Assembly (NCBI RefSeq): GCF_001713475.1
Contig: NZ_CP016499.1
Location: 1,674,001-1,738,000, forward strand
Source: Agrobacterium sp. RAC06
GTDB lineage: Bacteria > Pseudomonadota > Alphaproteobacteria > Rhizobiales > Rhizobiaceae
DNA length: 64,000 nt
Reading direction: 5' to 3'
Every line of letters begins with the position of its first letter. Position 1 is the stretch's first letter. Of the stretch, positions 17,598 through 26,712 are shown one piece after another. A program made the translations under genes and the position numbers. The notes under the pieces were generated by a model. The model saw only the letters and a program-made list of their open reading frames with translations, was not told the origin of the DNA and did no database searches.

Positions 17598-18278
17598 TTG
17601 CATATCCGTTTCGATCAGGCCGAATTGCGCTTCGGCGACCGCGTGGCTCTCTTGCCGCTGTCGCTGTCGCTCGTCGAGCCGCGCATCGGCGTGATCGGGC
17701 TTAATGGTTCCGGCAAGACGAGTTTCGCGCGGCTTATTGCGGGCCTCGCCAAGCCGACATCGGGCACGGTGACGCTGGACGGGCTCGATACCGTTACCGA
17801 CGAAAAGGCGGCGCGGGCGAAGACGGGATTCATCTTCCAGAACCCGGGCCATCAGATCATTTTGCCGGTCATTCGCGAGGATATCGCACTCGGGCCGAAG
17901 GCGCGGGGGCTGGCCGCTCCCGAAGTGGATCGACTGGTGGATGAGGTCCTCGCCCGCTTCGGGATCGGTGATTTCGCGGCGAGACGTCCCCACGAGCTAT
18001 CGGGCGGTGAGCTGCAGTTGGCGGCGCTTGCAGCGGTCTGCGTCAACAGGCCTGACGTCGTCATCTTCGACGAGCCGACCAATCAGCTCGACCTCAGAAA
18101 CCGCGCCCGCGTCAAGGCGGCGATCGACGGGCTGGGCGAACAGGCCGTGGTCATCAGCCACGACCTCGATCTGGTGGCGGATTTTTCCCGCGTGCTGGTC
18201 TTCCACGAAGGGGCGCTCGTCTCTGACGGAGAGGCTACCGAAGCGATCGCCCGCTACCGGGAGATCGCCGGATGCTGA
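17598..18278 (+). CDS. bioM: Biotin ECF transporter ATPase BioM
   Basis: ATP-binding subunit (226 residues) of the energy-coupling-factor biotin importer. All ABC motifs are present: Walker A GLNGSGKTS (about residues 34-42), Q-loop FQNPGHQI, signature LSGGE, Walker B VVIFDEP and H-loop VISHD. The start is a TTG at 17598 with GGAGA ten bases upstream; no ATG is available at the conserved N-terminus. It overlaps bioN by 7 bp, and bioY follows, the classic rhizobial bioMNY order. No clear BioR-type operator was seen in the 174-bp upstream region. Confidence 0.94.
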   Translation: MHIRFDQAELRFGDRVALLPLSLSLVEPRIGVIGLNGSGKTSFARLIAGLAKPTSGTVTLDGLDTVTDEKAARAKTGFIFQNPGHQIILPVIREDIALGPKARGLAAPEVDRLVDEVLARFGIGDFAARRPHELSGGELQLAALAAVCVNRPDVVIFDEPTNQLDLRNRARVKAAIDGLGEQAVVISHDLDLVADFSRVLVFHEGALVSDGEATEAIARYREIAGC

Positions 18279-18877
18279 CGAGCCTGCATGTGGAGGGCCA
18301 GAGCCTTCTCCATCGCATCCCGGTCAAGCCGAAGCTTGTCGGGCTGATGGCTTTCGGGTTGGCGCTCTATCTTGTCGATCAACCGCTCGCCCTGACCCTG
18401 GCCCTGGTCACCACCGGCACTCTCTATCTGTCGACCGGTGTCGGCCTGTCGGAAGGATTTCGGCGGCTGAAGCCGGTTCTCTTCACGATCACCTTCCTCG
18501 TTGTGGTCAATCTCTTGCTGCTGTCGCCGCATGAGGCCCTCGTGATCACGCTCAGGCTTGTTGCGATCCTGTTGCTCGCGGCTGCCGTTACGGCTTCCAC
18601 CAGCATTGCCGACTTCATGGCCGCCGTCACCGATCTTGCCCGACCACTCGAGCGGCTCGGGCTCCTCAAAGCCGCCGATCTCGGTCTCGCGCTCGGGCTG
18701 GTGCTGCGTTTCGTGCCGGAGATTGCCGGGCGTTACGAAGCGCTGAAAGAGGCACATGCGGCGCGCGGCATTCCGGTGAAGCTCTCGCGCATGCTCGGGC
18801 CCCTCATCATTTCGACGTTGAAGGATGCCGATCGGATCGCCGAAGCGATTGACGCCCGGGGGATTAGGGGTCAGTAA
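18272..18877 (+). CDS. bioN: Biotin ECF transporter transmembrane subunit BioN
   Basis: 201-residue CbiQ-type T component that couples the ATPase BioM to the biotin-binding BioY. It has about five hydrophobic helices. The two short coupling signatures of T components are visible in the C-terminal part, AHAARGI and AIDARGI (Ala-Arg-Gly motifs that contact the ATPases). Its ATG lies inside the end of bioM, indicating translational coupling. bioY starts 32 bp downstream. Confidence 0.94.
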   Translation: MLTSLHVEGQSLLHRIPVKPKLVGLMAFGLALYLVDQPLALTLALVTTGTLYLSTGVGLSEGFRRLKPVLFTITFLVVVNLLLLSPHEALVITLRLVAILLLAAAVTASTSIADFMAAVTDLARPLERLGLLKAADLGLALGLVLRFVPEIAGRYEALKEAHAARGIPVKLSRMLGPLIISTLKDADRIAEAIDARGIRGQ

Positions 18878-18909
18878 AAACCCCAGAAAGTTTACCGGGG
18901 ACCCGTTCA

Positions 18910-19473
18910 ATGACCACCAGAGACATCGTGCTCGCCGCCCTCTTCACCGCGATCATCATCGTGCTCGGCTTCATTCCGCCGGTGCCGATCCCGCTGCTGC
19001 CGGTGCCGATCACGGCGCAGTCCATGGGCGTCATGCTCGCCGGCTGCATCATCGGGGCGAAGCGCGGTGCGGCCGCCTATGCCCTGCTCGTCGTGCTCGT
19101 CGCCGTCGGCCTGCCGGTGCTTTCGGGTGGTCGCGGTGGCATCAACGTGCTTATGGGCCCGACGGGCGGTTACATCTTCGGCTGGATCATCGGTGCTTTC
19201 GTCACTGGCTTCCTCGCCGAAAAGCTCGTGCGCGAAGGCCAGTCGGCTGCCAAGCAAATGGCCGGCTTCTTCATTGCTTCCATCGTCGGCGGCATCGGCG
19301 TGGTCTATCTCTGCGGCATGCCGTGGCTCTCGGTCGCGGCCGGCACGCCCTTCGACAAGGTCGTCCTGGGCTCGCTGGCCTTCATTCCCGGCGACCTGGT
19401 CAAGGCGGCGATTGCCACGCTTGCAGCGCGCGCCGTGCTCGTCGGCTACCCGCTTCTGCCGGCCCGCGCATAA
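18910..19473 (+). CDS. bioY: Biotin transporter substrate-binding subunit BioY
   Basis: Membrane S component (187 residues) that binds biotin with high affinity. Six hydrophobic helices are visible, with the family signatures PVPITAQSMGVMLAG near residue 30 and LSGGRGGINVLMGPTGGYIFGW near residue 75-95. With BioM and BioN it forms the complete tripartite importer. A strong intrinsic terminator follows 27 bp after its stop codon, so the operon ends here. Confidence 0.96.
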   Translation: MTTRDIVLAALFTAIIIVLGFIPPVPIPLLPVPITAQSMGVMLAGCIIGAKRGAAAYALLVVLVAVGLPVLSGGRGGINVLMGPTGGYIFGWIIGAFVTGFLAEKLVREGQSAAKQMAGFFIASIVGGIGVVYLCGMPWLSVAAGTPFDKVVLGSLAFIPGDLVKAAIATLAARAVLVGYPLLPARA

Positions 19474-19500
19474 CACCCAGAAAGCGTCGTTCAAGAATCG

Positions 19501-19527
19501 AAATGCCACCGCTAAGGTGGCATTTTC
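19501..19527 (+). terminator. Intrinsic terminator of bioMNY
   Basis: A perfect 10-bp stem, AAATGCCACC (19501-19510) with GGTGGCATTT (19516-19525), encloses the five-base loop gctaa and runs into a short T-tract. Confidence 0.85.
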
Positions 19528-19555
19528 CGTTCTTGGGTCTGGGGGATTTCGAACC

Positions 19556-20581
19556 GTGACGACCGTGCCGACACTGATGCTCGCCTGCGCTCTGCAGGCA
19601 CTCGCCACAATGACAGTTCTCGCCAATGACTCCATGGCGACGTTGGAAGCAGGCGGTCTCGTCTTCACGCGCAGCGACGAGATCACCATGGCAAAGGAAG
19701 ATCTCTACATCTCGCCGGAGAAGGTGCAGGTGAAATACCTCTACCGCAATACCAGCAACAAGCCGGTGACGACCATCGTTGCCTTCCCAATGCCGAAAAT
19801 CGGCGGGCCGATCGAGATCATGTCGGCGGTGCCCGACGAGCAGAGCGACAACTTCATGGACTTCTCGGTCATTCAGGAGGGCGCGGAGATCGAGCCGAAC
19901 TTGCAACAGCGTGTGCTCGTTCGCGGCATCGACTTCACCGCAGATGTCGAAGAGCAGGAAATCCCGCTGCAGCCTCTCCTCAAGGAAACGACGGAAGCGC
20001 TGAAGACGCTGGAACCCGATGTTATCAAGGATTGGCTGGCCAAGGGCCTGATCGCCGACATCAATTACGGCACGGGTGGCGAGGCTTCTCCGGAATATGT
20101 GCCCGTCTGGGAACTCGAATCCATCTACTGGTGGGAGACGACCTTCCCGGCCGGCGCAGACGTTGAAGTCGAGCATCGCTATCGCCCGAGTGTCGGCGGG
20201 AGTGCCGGTCTCGTGTTCATGTGGGACGGCAAACCATCGGATGCCTATGCCGAGTACCAGGAGCGCTACTGCGTCGATGACAACTTTCTGAAGGCTGCGA
20301 TCAAGCTGGAGAAGAAGCAGAACCCGGATGCCGGGATCTACTATTTCGAGCAGTGGCTCTCCTACATCCTGACTACAGGCAACAACTGGTATGGACCGAT
20401 TGGCGACTTTCGCCTGACCATCGACAAGCTAAACCCGAACTCGATCGTCAGCTTCTGCGGGCAAGGCGTGAAGAAGACCGGGCCGACGACATTCGAAATG
20501 CGCGCCAAGGACTTCTATCCCGAACGCGACCTCAACATCCTTCTCGTCGTTTCGAACAAGGTGGCCACGCAAGGCCCGTAA
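19556..20581 (+). CDS. Exported DUF4424 protein
   Basis: 341-residue predicted periplasmic protein. The GTG at 19556, with GGGGGA nine bases upstream, gives a short signal peptide (hydrophobic LMLACALQALATMTVLA, cleavage near residue 25). The mature part matches DUF4424 proteins: a beta-rich domain with NDSMATLEAGGLVFTRS at the start, VKYLYRNTSNKPVTTIVAFP, and paired cysteines near YCVDD and SFCGQG that may form a disulfide. Function is unknown. An open frame continues upstream through bioY out of frame, but the bioMNY terminator lies between, so it is a separate gene. Confidence 0.85.
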   Translation: MTTVPTLMLACALQALATMTVLANDSMATLEAGGLVFTRSDEITMAKEDLYISPEKVQVKYLYRNTSNKPVTTIVAFPMPKIGGPIEIMSAVPDEQSDNFMDFSVIQEGAEIEPNLQQRVLVRGIDFTADVEEQEIPLQPLLKETTEALKTLEPDVIKDWLAKGLIADINYGTGGEASPEYVPVWELESIYWWETTFPAGADVEVEHRYRPSVGGSAGLVFMWDGKPSDAYAEYQERYCVDDNFLKAAIKLEKKQNPDAGIYYFEQWLSYILTTGNNWYGPIGDFRLTIDKLNPNSIVSFCGQGVKKTGPTTFEMRAKDFYPERDLNILLVVSNKVATQGP

Positions 20582-20803
20582 AATGGTCGCATTTGCTACC
20601 AAATTCGGCGACTGCGGTCATTCGGCCATGTCTTGGTAACGGCTTGTAAAATCGTTTCCGACAGGATTGCCAGCGATCGATCGTTTCCGGTGTCCCCCTG
20701 AGCACTCCATGATGGAGGCGCAAACGCCCGAACGGATCATGTCACCGCTGCATCTGGACGCCGGGATTCCGGCTGTCCCGCCATTTTCGCGCGCCCGAAA
20801 GTC

Positions 20804-22825
20804 ATGATCATGTTCCTCAAAAACCTTTCGCTCAGCAAAAAGCTGATCCTCACCTTTTGCACCATCATGGCCGGATGTTTCCTGGCCTCCGTCGTCGTTT
20901 TCCTGCAGGCCTATACGGCCAAGTCCGCGCTGATCGATCAGGACCGCGCCCAGCGTATCGTCAATCTCGTCGACGCCGCGAAGACCGCGATGGCCGAGCA
21001 AGCTGCAAACGAACGCGGCTACCTGCTGTTCGGCAGCGAAAGCACGCTTGCCGCGGTGACCACCGAGCGTCAAGCCCTTGATGCAGCGATCATCGACGCG
21101 AAAACGCTGGCGGCAAGCGACAATGCGCTCATCTCCCGACTTGATGCCATGCGGGCCGCCGCCGAAACCTATGCAAAACAGGTCGCCGATCCGCAGATCG
21201 CCGCTCGCAAGGCCGGCCAGACATCCGTCGAAGACATCGCGACGATCGGCAGCTCTGGCGCTGCGGGCGCCCTCGATTCCTTCCGGGCTGCGGCCGCCGA
21301 CATCAAGACTTTGCTGGCAACGGAGACGGCGGCCACCCGCGCCCGTCTTGACGCGGCACATTTCGCCCTCGAACTGGCGCTGATCCTCGGTGCGGCCGTC
21401 GCCGGCGTGTTTGCGGTCGGGCTGATCTGGCTGCTTGCCCGCTCGATCGTCACGCCGATCACCGGCATGACCGATGCCATGGCCCGTCTCGCCGCTGGCG
21501 ACCACGCCGTCGAAGTGCCGGCCGTCGACCGTGGCGATGAGGTCGGCCGCATGGCCAAAGCCGTGCTGGTGTTCAAGGATGCGGCGATCGAAAGCGCGCG
21601 CATGTCCGACGAGCGCCGCGCGATGCGTGAGCAGGCCGAGGCCGACCGCCAGAAGGCGGAAGCGGAAAAGGCCCGAGAGGCGGAAGAAGTGCGCTTCGCG
21701 ATGACCGAACTCGCCAAGGGCCTCTCGGCACTCTCGGAAGGTGACGTCGTGTTCCGGCTCGAAAAGCCCTTCGCAGCCCATCTCGACAGTCTGCGTGGCA
21801 ACTTCAATGATTCACTCGAAAAGCTTCATGCGGCGCTGAGAACCGTGGGCGCCAACGCCCATGCGATCCATGCCGGTGCCGCCGAAATCCGCGCTTCCGC
21901 GGACGATCTTGCGCGGCGCACGGAACAGCAGGCAGCGTCTGTCGAGGAGACGGCCGCTGCCGTCGAGCAGGTCACAAAGACCGTACGCGACACGGCCAAA
22001 CGCGCCGAAGATGTCGGTCAGCTCGTCGACAGCACGCGTTCCGGTGCCGAACGCTCCGGTGAGGTTGTCCGGAACGCCGTTCAGGCGATGACGGAGATCG
22101 AGCAGTCGTCGCAGTCGATCTCCAGCATCATCGGCGTGATCGAAGACATCGCCTTCCAGACCAATCTCCTGGCACTGAATGCCGGCGTCGAGGCGGCCCG
22201 TGCCGGCGAGGCCGGCAAGGGTTTTGCCGTTGTCGCCCAGGAAGTGCGCGAGCTGGCGCAACGCTCGGCCAATGCCGCAAAGGAGATCAAGTCGCTGATT
22301 TCACGTTCGACCGCGCAGGTCGGCAATGGCGTGGCGCTGGTCGGCGAGACCGGCACGGAACTCGAAAAGATCGTCAGCGCCGTTCAGGAGATCAGCCACC
22401 ATGTCGGCGCGATCGTCACCGCAGCGCGCGAACAGGCCACGGGTCTGCAGGAAATCAACCTCGCTGTCACCGCGATGGACCAGGGCACGCAGCAGAATGC
22501 CGCCATGGTCGAAGAACAGACAGCCGCTTCGCATACGCTGGCGGCGGAGGCGGATTCGCTCAACACGCTGCTCGCCCAGTTCCGTCTGGGTCAGGGCGCA
22601 TCAGCGGCCGCGCCTATCCGGACGCAGCACCGCGCAACGGCGCCCGCGTATGCGGTGCCTGCACCCGCTGCTCGGCCGGCAACGCGACAGCCGGCTGCTG
22701 CCTCCGCCGCCAATACGCCTGCCCCGTCGCCGGCGCGCGCGCTCGCGAGCAAACTCGGCCGCGCCTTCAGCATGGGTTCTGCGGCGCCCGCAGAACCGGC
22801 AAAGCAGGACTGGACGGAATTCTGA
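20804..22825 (+). CDS. Methyl-accepting chemotaxis protein with four-helix-type sensor and C-terminal pentapeptide
   Basis: 673-residue inner-membrane chemoreceptor. A transmembrane helix (about 10-34) is followed by a CHASE3/four-helix-like periplasmic domain (about 35-190), a second helix (about 190-213), a HAMP domain ([24 protein letters not shown]) and a second HAMP-like segment near 300-345. The signalling domain carries the conserved hairpin tip [21 protein letters not shown]. After a Pro/Ala-rich linker the protein ends DWTEF, which fits the xWxxF pentapeptide that tethers CheR/CheB. The ligand is unknown. Confidence 0.94.
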   Translation: MIMFLKNLSLSKKLILTFCTIMAGCFLASVVVFLQAYTAKSALIDQDRAQRIVNLVDAAKTAMAEQAANERGYLLFGSESTLAAVTTERQALDAAIIDAKTLAASDNALISRLDAMRAAAETYAKQVADPQIAARKAGQTSVEDIATIGSSGAAGALDSFRAAAADIKTLLATETAATRARLDAAHFALELALILGAAVAGVFAVGLIWLLARSIVTPITGMTDAMARLAAGDHAVEVPAVDRGDEVGRMAKAVLVFKDAAIESARMSDERRAMREQAEADRQKAEAEKAREAEEVRFAMTELAKGLSALSEGDVVFRLEKPFAAHLDSLRGNFNDSLEKLHAALRTVGANAHAIHAGAAEIRASADDLARRTEQQAASVEETAAAVEQVTKTVRDTAKRAEDVGQLVDSTRSGAERSGEVVRNAVQAMTEIEQSSQSISSIIGVIEDIAFQTNLLALNAGVEAARAGEAGKGFAVVAQEVRELAQRSANAAKEIKSLISRSTAQVGNGVALVGETGTELEKIVSAVQEISHHVGAIVTAAREQATGLQEINLAVTAMDQGTQQNAAMVEEQTAASHTLAAEADSLNTLLAQFRLGQGASAAAPIRTQHRATAPAYAVPAPAARPATRQPAAASAANTPAPSPARALASKLGRAFSMGSAAPAEPAKQDWTEF

Positions 22826-22860
22826 TCGGCACGCGCCGGCGACCTTCCAGCGGAATCAGG

Positions 22861-22892
22861 AAAGCCCGTGGCTTGCGCCACGGGCTTTCCCT
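22861..22892. terminator. Intrinsic terminator between mcp and the DUF2188 gene
   Basis: A perfect 12-bp stem, AAAGCCCGTGGC (22861-22872) with GCCACGGGCTTT (22877-22888), has a TTGC loop and is followed by CCCTTTTG. Because the stem ends are A/T-rich on both sides, it can serve both convergent genes. Confidence 0.85.
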
Positions 22893-22917
22893 TTTGCCTG
22901 AACTCGAAACCGTCAGG

Positions 22918-23175
22918 CTACCGGTCGTCCTCGACATCATCGACGACGTCCGTCATGGGGCGGTCCGCACCGTCCGCATGTTCGTGATGCCACTCGCCTT
23001 CGGCGTCCTGCCAGCTGATTTCGGCGTCGCCATCGGCAAGCTGCTGGGCGCCTGCGGCCTTGCGGGCTGCAGCCACCGCTTCGTCGTGTGTCGGAAAGGG
23101 CTCAGAATAGACGTTGCCAAGACGGTAGGCATAACCTTCGTCATGCTCCACGACGTGATAGGTGACCTTGACCAT
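22918..23175 (-). CDS. Small DUF2188 protein
   Basis: 85-residue acidic cytoplasmic protein. The pattern VTYHVVEHDEGYAYRLGNVYSEPFPTHDEAV at the N-terminus, with alternating strands and an amphipathic helix of alanines and lysines, matches DUF2188 (a short beta-alpha-beta fold). The C-terminal 25 residues are Asp/Glu-rich. Function is unknown; family members often sit next to stress proteins. It begins 8 bp after the stop of the upstream membrane-associated protein and is probably in the same transcript. Confidence 0.8.
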   Translation of the reverse strand: MVKVTYHVVEHDEGYAYRLGNVYSEPFPTHDEAVAAARKAAGAQQLADGDAEISWQDAEGEWHHEHADGADRPMTDVVDDVEDDR

Positions 23176-23183
23176 GGCCGGTC

Positions 23184-23591
23184 TCAGTTCCAGCGCCAGC
23201 GGCCGTCACGGGCCGGAGGAGTGGAATTGGCAAGCAGGTAGCCGACGATACCGCCGACGATGCCGAGCGTGATCAGGCCGGCGGAGGTGGCGGCTGCCGG
23301 ATGACGGCGAACCACGCCAGCGACCGTATCGGCGCCTTCGCGAGCATAATCAGCCACAACATGGGCCGTGCGCGAGGCACCGTTGACGACATCAGACGCC
23401 CGGTTGCGGATGTCATCGCGGTCGTAGCCGGTCACGGAAGAAGCCGCGCGGCCTGCTTCGTCCAGCGCTTCGGAGGCGCGGTTGCGCATGTTGCGGCTGC
23501 TTCGGCCCGCTTCGCGGCTGATCATGTCCTTCAGATCATTCATCTGTTCGCGCAGTTCACGAAGTTCTGCCTGGAGGTTGGAAGACGCCAT
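23184..23591 (-). CDS. Small ElaB/YqjD/DUF883-like membrane-anchored protein
   Basis: 135-residue protein beginning with an amphipathic helical region (LQAELRELREQMNDLKDMISREAG) and ending with one hydrophobic helix (TSAGLITLGIVGGIVGYLLA, about residues 105-124) and a short basic tail. This layout matches ElaB/YqjD-like proteins, which anchor to the inner membrane and in E. coli bind stationary-phase ribosomes; that role is not shown here. The ATG ending at 23591 was chosen because upstream frame sequence is not protein-like. Confidence 0.8.
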   Translation of the reverse strand: MASSNLQAELRELREQMNDLKDMISREAGRSSRNMRNRASEALDEAGRAASSVTGYDRDDIRNRASDVVNGASRTAHVVADYAREGADTVAGVVRRHPAAATSAGLITLGIVGGIVGYLLANSTPPARDGRWRWN

Positions 23592-23689
23592 GGTGATACC
23601 CTTTCCGTTGTTCGTGTTGTTGCCGAGGAAACGTTGTGAATGCCGGATGGTTCCATTTGCAGAATGTGAGAGCACGTCAGAAACGAAAA

Positions 23690-23714
23690 ACGCCCGGTGC
23701 GAGGCACCGGGCGT
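23690..23714 (-). terminator. Intrinsic terminator of sodB
   Basis: On the minus strand an 11-bp stem (ACGCCCGGTGC 23690-23700 with GCACCGGGCGT 23704-23714) is followed by five T residues. It lies 24 bp after the sodB stop. Confidence 0.87.
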
Positions 23715-23738
23715 CAAAAAGCGCATTTTGCTGGACGA

Positions 23739-24341
23739 TTACTTCGTCGCGGCTTCGTACATTTCCAGGACATAGTCCCAGTTGATCAGGCTGTCGACGA
23801 AGGCTTCGAGGTACTTCGGACGGGCGTTGCGGTAGTCGATGTAGTAGGAGTGTTCCCAAACGTCGACGCCGAGGATCGGGGACGCGCCGTGGATCAGCGG
23901 GCTTTCGCCATTCGGGGTCTTGGAGATTTCGAGCTTGCCGTCCTTGACGGAGAGCCAGGCCCAACCCGAGCCGAACTGGGTGGTGCCGGCTGCGACGAAA
24001 TCGGCCTTGAACTTGTCATAGCCGCCGAGATCGCTGTCGACTGCAGCCTGAAGCTTGCCGGGCAGCTTGTTGCCGCCGCCATCCTTCTTCATCCAGTTCC
24101 AGAAGTGGATGTGGTTGTAGTGCTGGCCGGCATTGTTGAAGAGGCCGGCGTTCTTGCCGTAGGACTGCTTGACGACTTCCTCGAGCGACAGGCCTTCGAG
24201 GCCCGAATCCTTCAGGAGGTTGTTGCCGTTGGTCACATAGGCCTGGTGGTGCTTGTCGTGGTGAAACTCGAGCGTTTCAGCCGACATGAACGGTGCCAGC
24301 GAGTCGTAAGCATACGGGAGGGCGGGCAATTCGAAGGCCAT
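23739..24341 (-). CDS. sodB: Superoxide dismutase (Fe type)
   Basis: 200-residue cytoplasmic enzyme that dismutates superoxide. Metal ligands are visible: His in LEFHHDKHHQAYV, His in QHYNHIHFWNWM, and Asp/His in DVWEHSYYIDY. The glutamine in NNAGQHYNH occupies the position that distinguishes Fe-type from Mn-type enzymes in E. coli, so Fe (or cambialistic) use is likely. The ATG ending at 24341 gives the normal MAFELPALPYAYD start and has GGAGAT upstream. It is monocistronic, with its own terminator. Confidence 0.96.
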   Translation of the reverse strand: MAFELPALPYAYDSLAPFMSAETLEFHHDKHHQAYVTNGNNLLKDSGLEGLSLEEVVKQSYGKNAGLFNNAGQHYNHIHFWNWMKKDGGGNKLPGKLQAAVDSDLGGYDKFKADFVAAGTTQFGSGWAWLSVKDGKLEISKTPNGESPLIHGASPILGVDVWEHSYYIDYRNARPKYLEAFVDSLINWDYVLEMYEAATK

Positions 24342-24536
24342 GGTGAGATCTCCTTTTGGCAAATGGATTGCGGTTTGGCAGGTGACGGGAACATAGGTGC
24401 GGAACATCGCTCAGGCAACCTTTGCCCTTCCAAATTCCGGCCTCCAAGGGAAAGAAATGTCTTCCGTTTTTGGACTTGCACGACTTGGCGTTCCGGCCGA
24501 CGCTCCGCGCCACAATGCACCCAACCGAGGTCCCCC

Positions 24537-24866
24537 ATGTTCCGTTCCCACCCGCTTCTTGTGGCTACCGCGCTCGCCTTGCTCACACTCTCTTCGCCGG
24601 CAATCGCCTCGTCGGGTGATGCCTGGGACGCGTTTACGAAGGATGTTGCGGCGAAATGTACTGCGCTTGCCGCGGGGCGTATCGAACAGCCGAAGGTGAT
24701 CGTCGATGCCTTGGGCACGGAGAGCTACGGGGTCGCGATCCTGACCGGCAAGGCCGTCGGGGCGGATGCGGTCGTCAGCTCGATCTGCGTCTATGACAAG
24801 AAGAGCGAGGCGGCAGAGATCGGTGGCGAGCTGCCGGCTGACCAGGTGGTCATCAGCATGCCCTGA
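24537..24866 (+). CDS. Small exported protein of unknown function
   Basis: 109-residue protein with a clear signal peptide (MFRSHPLLVATALALLTLSSPAIAS, cleavage near residue 24). The mature part of about 85 residues has a single pair of cysteines (KCTAL and SSICVYD) that could form a disulfide, and a beta-rich pattern (VIVDALGTESYGVAILTG). It was not recognised as a named family. It converges with the YkgJ-type gene with a 5-bp gap. Confidence 0.75.
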   Translation: MFRSHPLLVATALALLTLSSPAIASSGDAWDAFTKDVAAKCTALAAGRIEQPKVIVDALGTESYGVAILTGKAVGADAVVSSICVYDKKSEAAEIGGELPADQVVISMP

Positions 24867-24871
24867 AGAGG

Positions 24872-25213
24872 TCAGGCCTCGTAGATATCGGGCTCCGGCA
24901 GGCCATCGATCGGAAAGCCGAACTCGGCGCGGGCAATCTTGCATTCCTCGTCGCCGGGCATGCAGGTGCGGCAGACATGCGGGCGCACGGAATAAACCGC
25001 GCAGCCGACATGTTTGCCGACCTCGCCGGTCAGCGCCGCACAGCGCCCATTCTCAAACTTCATGCCGCTTTCGTCCTTGGCGATCATCGCTTCAGGGATG
25101 GCGGCGATCTCCTCATCGCTTTCCATGGAAAAGCGCGGCCAATCGGCGGAATAGGCGCAACAGGCGCCGCAGGCCTGGCAGTCGAAGATCTCGGGCGGAG
25201 AGGTTTCGAGCAT
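24872..25213 (-). CDS. YkgJ-family cysteine-cluster protein
   Basis: 113-residue cytoplasmic protein with the cysteine pattern of the YkgJ (CxxCxxCC) family: DCQACGACCAY at residues 11-21, then single cysteines in GRCAAL and VGCAVY, and a CRTCMPGDEEC segment near the end. These probably bind zinc or an iron-sulfur cluster. Function in bacteria is not established. It starts 3 bp after the stop of an MFS transporter, so the two are translationally coupled and may act together. Confidence 0.9.
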   Translation of the reverse strand: MLETSPPEIFDCQACGACCAYSADWPRFSMESDEEIAAIPEAMIAKDESGMKFENGRCAALTGEVGKHVGCAVYSVRPHVCRTCMPGDEECKIARAEFGFPIDGLPEPDIYEA

Positions 25214-25216
25214 GGC

Positions 25217-26401
25217 TCAGCGCCTCGCGGCGCGGACGCGCATCAGGTTCATGGCGAAGAAACCGGTGAAGACCAACATCAAGAGGCCGACGAAGACGGG
25301 GCCGGCATCGACGGAGATCAGATCCATGGTGAGCCCCGTGCTGCCGGAGCCGGCGGCGCTGCCGATCGCGTAAGCCAGCGCAAAGACGGCGGCACCCGAC
25401 ACCAGAAGACCGCCACGGAAACGTTCGCCGAGCAGGGTGAGCGCTGCGGTGTAGAGCGAGAAGCTTGCAGCACCGAGGATCGAGATGGTGACCAGCAGCG
25501 CTGCCTGCGAGGTCATGAAGGGCAGAGCGAGGAAAGCAACGGCGGCGATGGCTGAGCCGGAGACAGCGATGACGGGCCGCGACAGCCGGTCGAGCAGCCA
25601 GCCGACAAAGGGCTGGGCAAGCGCCGTCGGCAAGGCCACCATGGTAACGACGAAGGCCGCAAAGTTCTGGCTGTAGCCGCGTTCGACGAAATAGAGCGGG
25701 ATCATCGAGATCGCCGCGATATCCGAAAAGCCGAAGGCGACGACCATCAGGGTGAGGACCGGCGCCATTTTGACGAAGGTGAGGAGCCCGCCGGCTTCCG
25801 AGGCTTCCGGCTTGGTCTTGGCGTAACGACCGAGCATGACCGAGGCAAAGGCGACGAGTGCCACATAGGCCGCCGTCAGCGCGAAGGCGAAGCCATCCTC
25901 AATGCCGAGAAGCGGAATGGCGAGCGGACCTGCGGCAAAGCCTGCACACATGCCAGCGCTATAGGCGCCGGAGACGCGGCCGCGCAGGCGGTCCGGACAG
26001 GCGGTGTTCAGCCAGGCTTCGCTAACCGTGTAAATGATGCTTGTGCAGAAGCCGAGCAGGAAGCGGGCGACGAACCAGACCCAGAGCTGGTCAAAGGCTG
26101 CGAAGGTGGCGAGGCAGACAGACACCCCTAGCAGCGAGGCCACGATCAGCCGGTCGCCGCGTATCCTCTGCGTCAGTCTGCCGATCAGCAGCGTCGACGA
26201 GGCGAGGCCGAGGGCAAAGACCGAGGCGTTCAAGCCCGCCATGCTGGAGGAGACACCCCGGCTTTCGAGGATCAGCGAGATCAACGGATAGGTGAGCCCC
26301 TGCCCCACAGCAAAGGCGGTGACGCCCAGAATGACAACCGCGATCGCCGCCCAATCAGGCGCGATGTCGGCTGCGATATCCGTGGTGCGTGCCGTCTGCA
26401 T
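25217..26401 (-). CDS. MFS transporter (YcaD/sugar-efflux-like)
   Basis: 394-residue inner-membrane protein with about 12 hydrophobic helices and an MFS motif-A-like region (LIGRLTQRIRGDRLIVAS) after helix 2, plus the helix-4 stretch ARFLLGFCTSIIYTVSEAWLN. The EAWLN segment and overall pattern resemble the YcaD-type branch of uncharacterised MFS permeases. Substrate unknown. It is the first gene of a two-gene unit with the YkgJ-type protein; a 311-bp intergenic region upstream contains a palindromic repeat. Confidence 0.87.
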   Translation of the reverse strand: MQTARTTDIAADIAPDWAAIAVVILGVTAFAVGQGLTYPLISLILESRGVSSSMAGLNASVFALGLASSTLLIGRLTQRIRGDRLIVASLLGVSVCLATFAAFDQLWVWFVARFLLGFCTSIIYTVSEAWLNTACPDRLRGRVSGAYSAGMCAGFAAGPLAIPLLGIEDGFAFALTAAYVALVAFASVMLGRYAKTKPEASEAGGLLTFVKMAPVLTLMVVAFGFSDIAAISMIPLYFVERGYSQNFAAFVVTMVALPTALAQPFVGWLLDRLSRPVIAVSGSAIAAVAFLALPFMTSQAALLVTISILGAASFSLYTAALTLLGERFRGGLLVSGAAVFALAYAIGSAAGSGSTGLTMDLISVDAGPVFVGLLMLVFTGFFAMNLMRVRAARR

Positions 26402-26517
26402 GGAGCCTCCGAGGCGCGCTTCAGCGCCCGTCGATTGAAGGTCCGGTCTAGCGGGGCGTTTGGGGGAAGTCCAGAGAGGGAGGCGAGAGCGTCACGGCTA
26501 TCATGCCTGTAACAATA

Positions 26518-26673
26518 CCCCCCTCTGTCACTGCGTGACATCTCCCCCACAAGGGGGGAGAGCGGAGCGCCACGTATGACGCTGCGTTTAACGCCCTCAA
26601 AGGCGGGCAATAGGCCGGCCGGTCAGTCGCTCTCCCCCCATGTGGGGGAGATGCCCGGCAGGGCAGAGGGGGG
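26518..26673. repeat. Rhizobial-type palindromic intergenic element, two inverted arms
   Basis: The left arm (26518-26562) reads CCCCCCTCTG, then ATCTCCCCC and GGGGGGAGAG. The right arm (26630-26673) is its near-exact reverse complement, CTCTCCCCCC, GGGGGAGAT, then CAGAGGGGGG. Each arm can itself form a hairpin, and the whole 156-bp unit can fold as one cruciform. It fills most of the 311-bp gap between dxs and the MFS gene; the rest holds nothing recognisable. Confidence 0.82.
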
Positions 26674-26712
26674 CTTGCCTGAGACAGGTTAGGGTCGCAT
26701 CAAACCCATAGG

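Noticed and set aside
19067..19555. Upstream extension of the DUF4424 frame through bioY
   Set aside because: It overlaps bioY out of frame and crosses the bioMNY terminator; a GTG at 19556 with a good ribosome binding site and signal peptide is the real start.
24411..24944. Minus-strand open frame across the small exported protein gene
   Set aside because: The plus frame has a clear signal peptide and Cys pair; the minus frame is Arg-rich with no recognisable structure.
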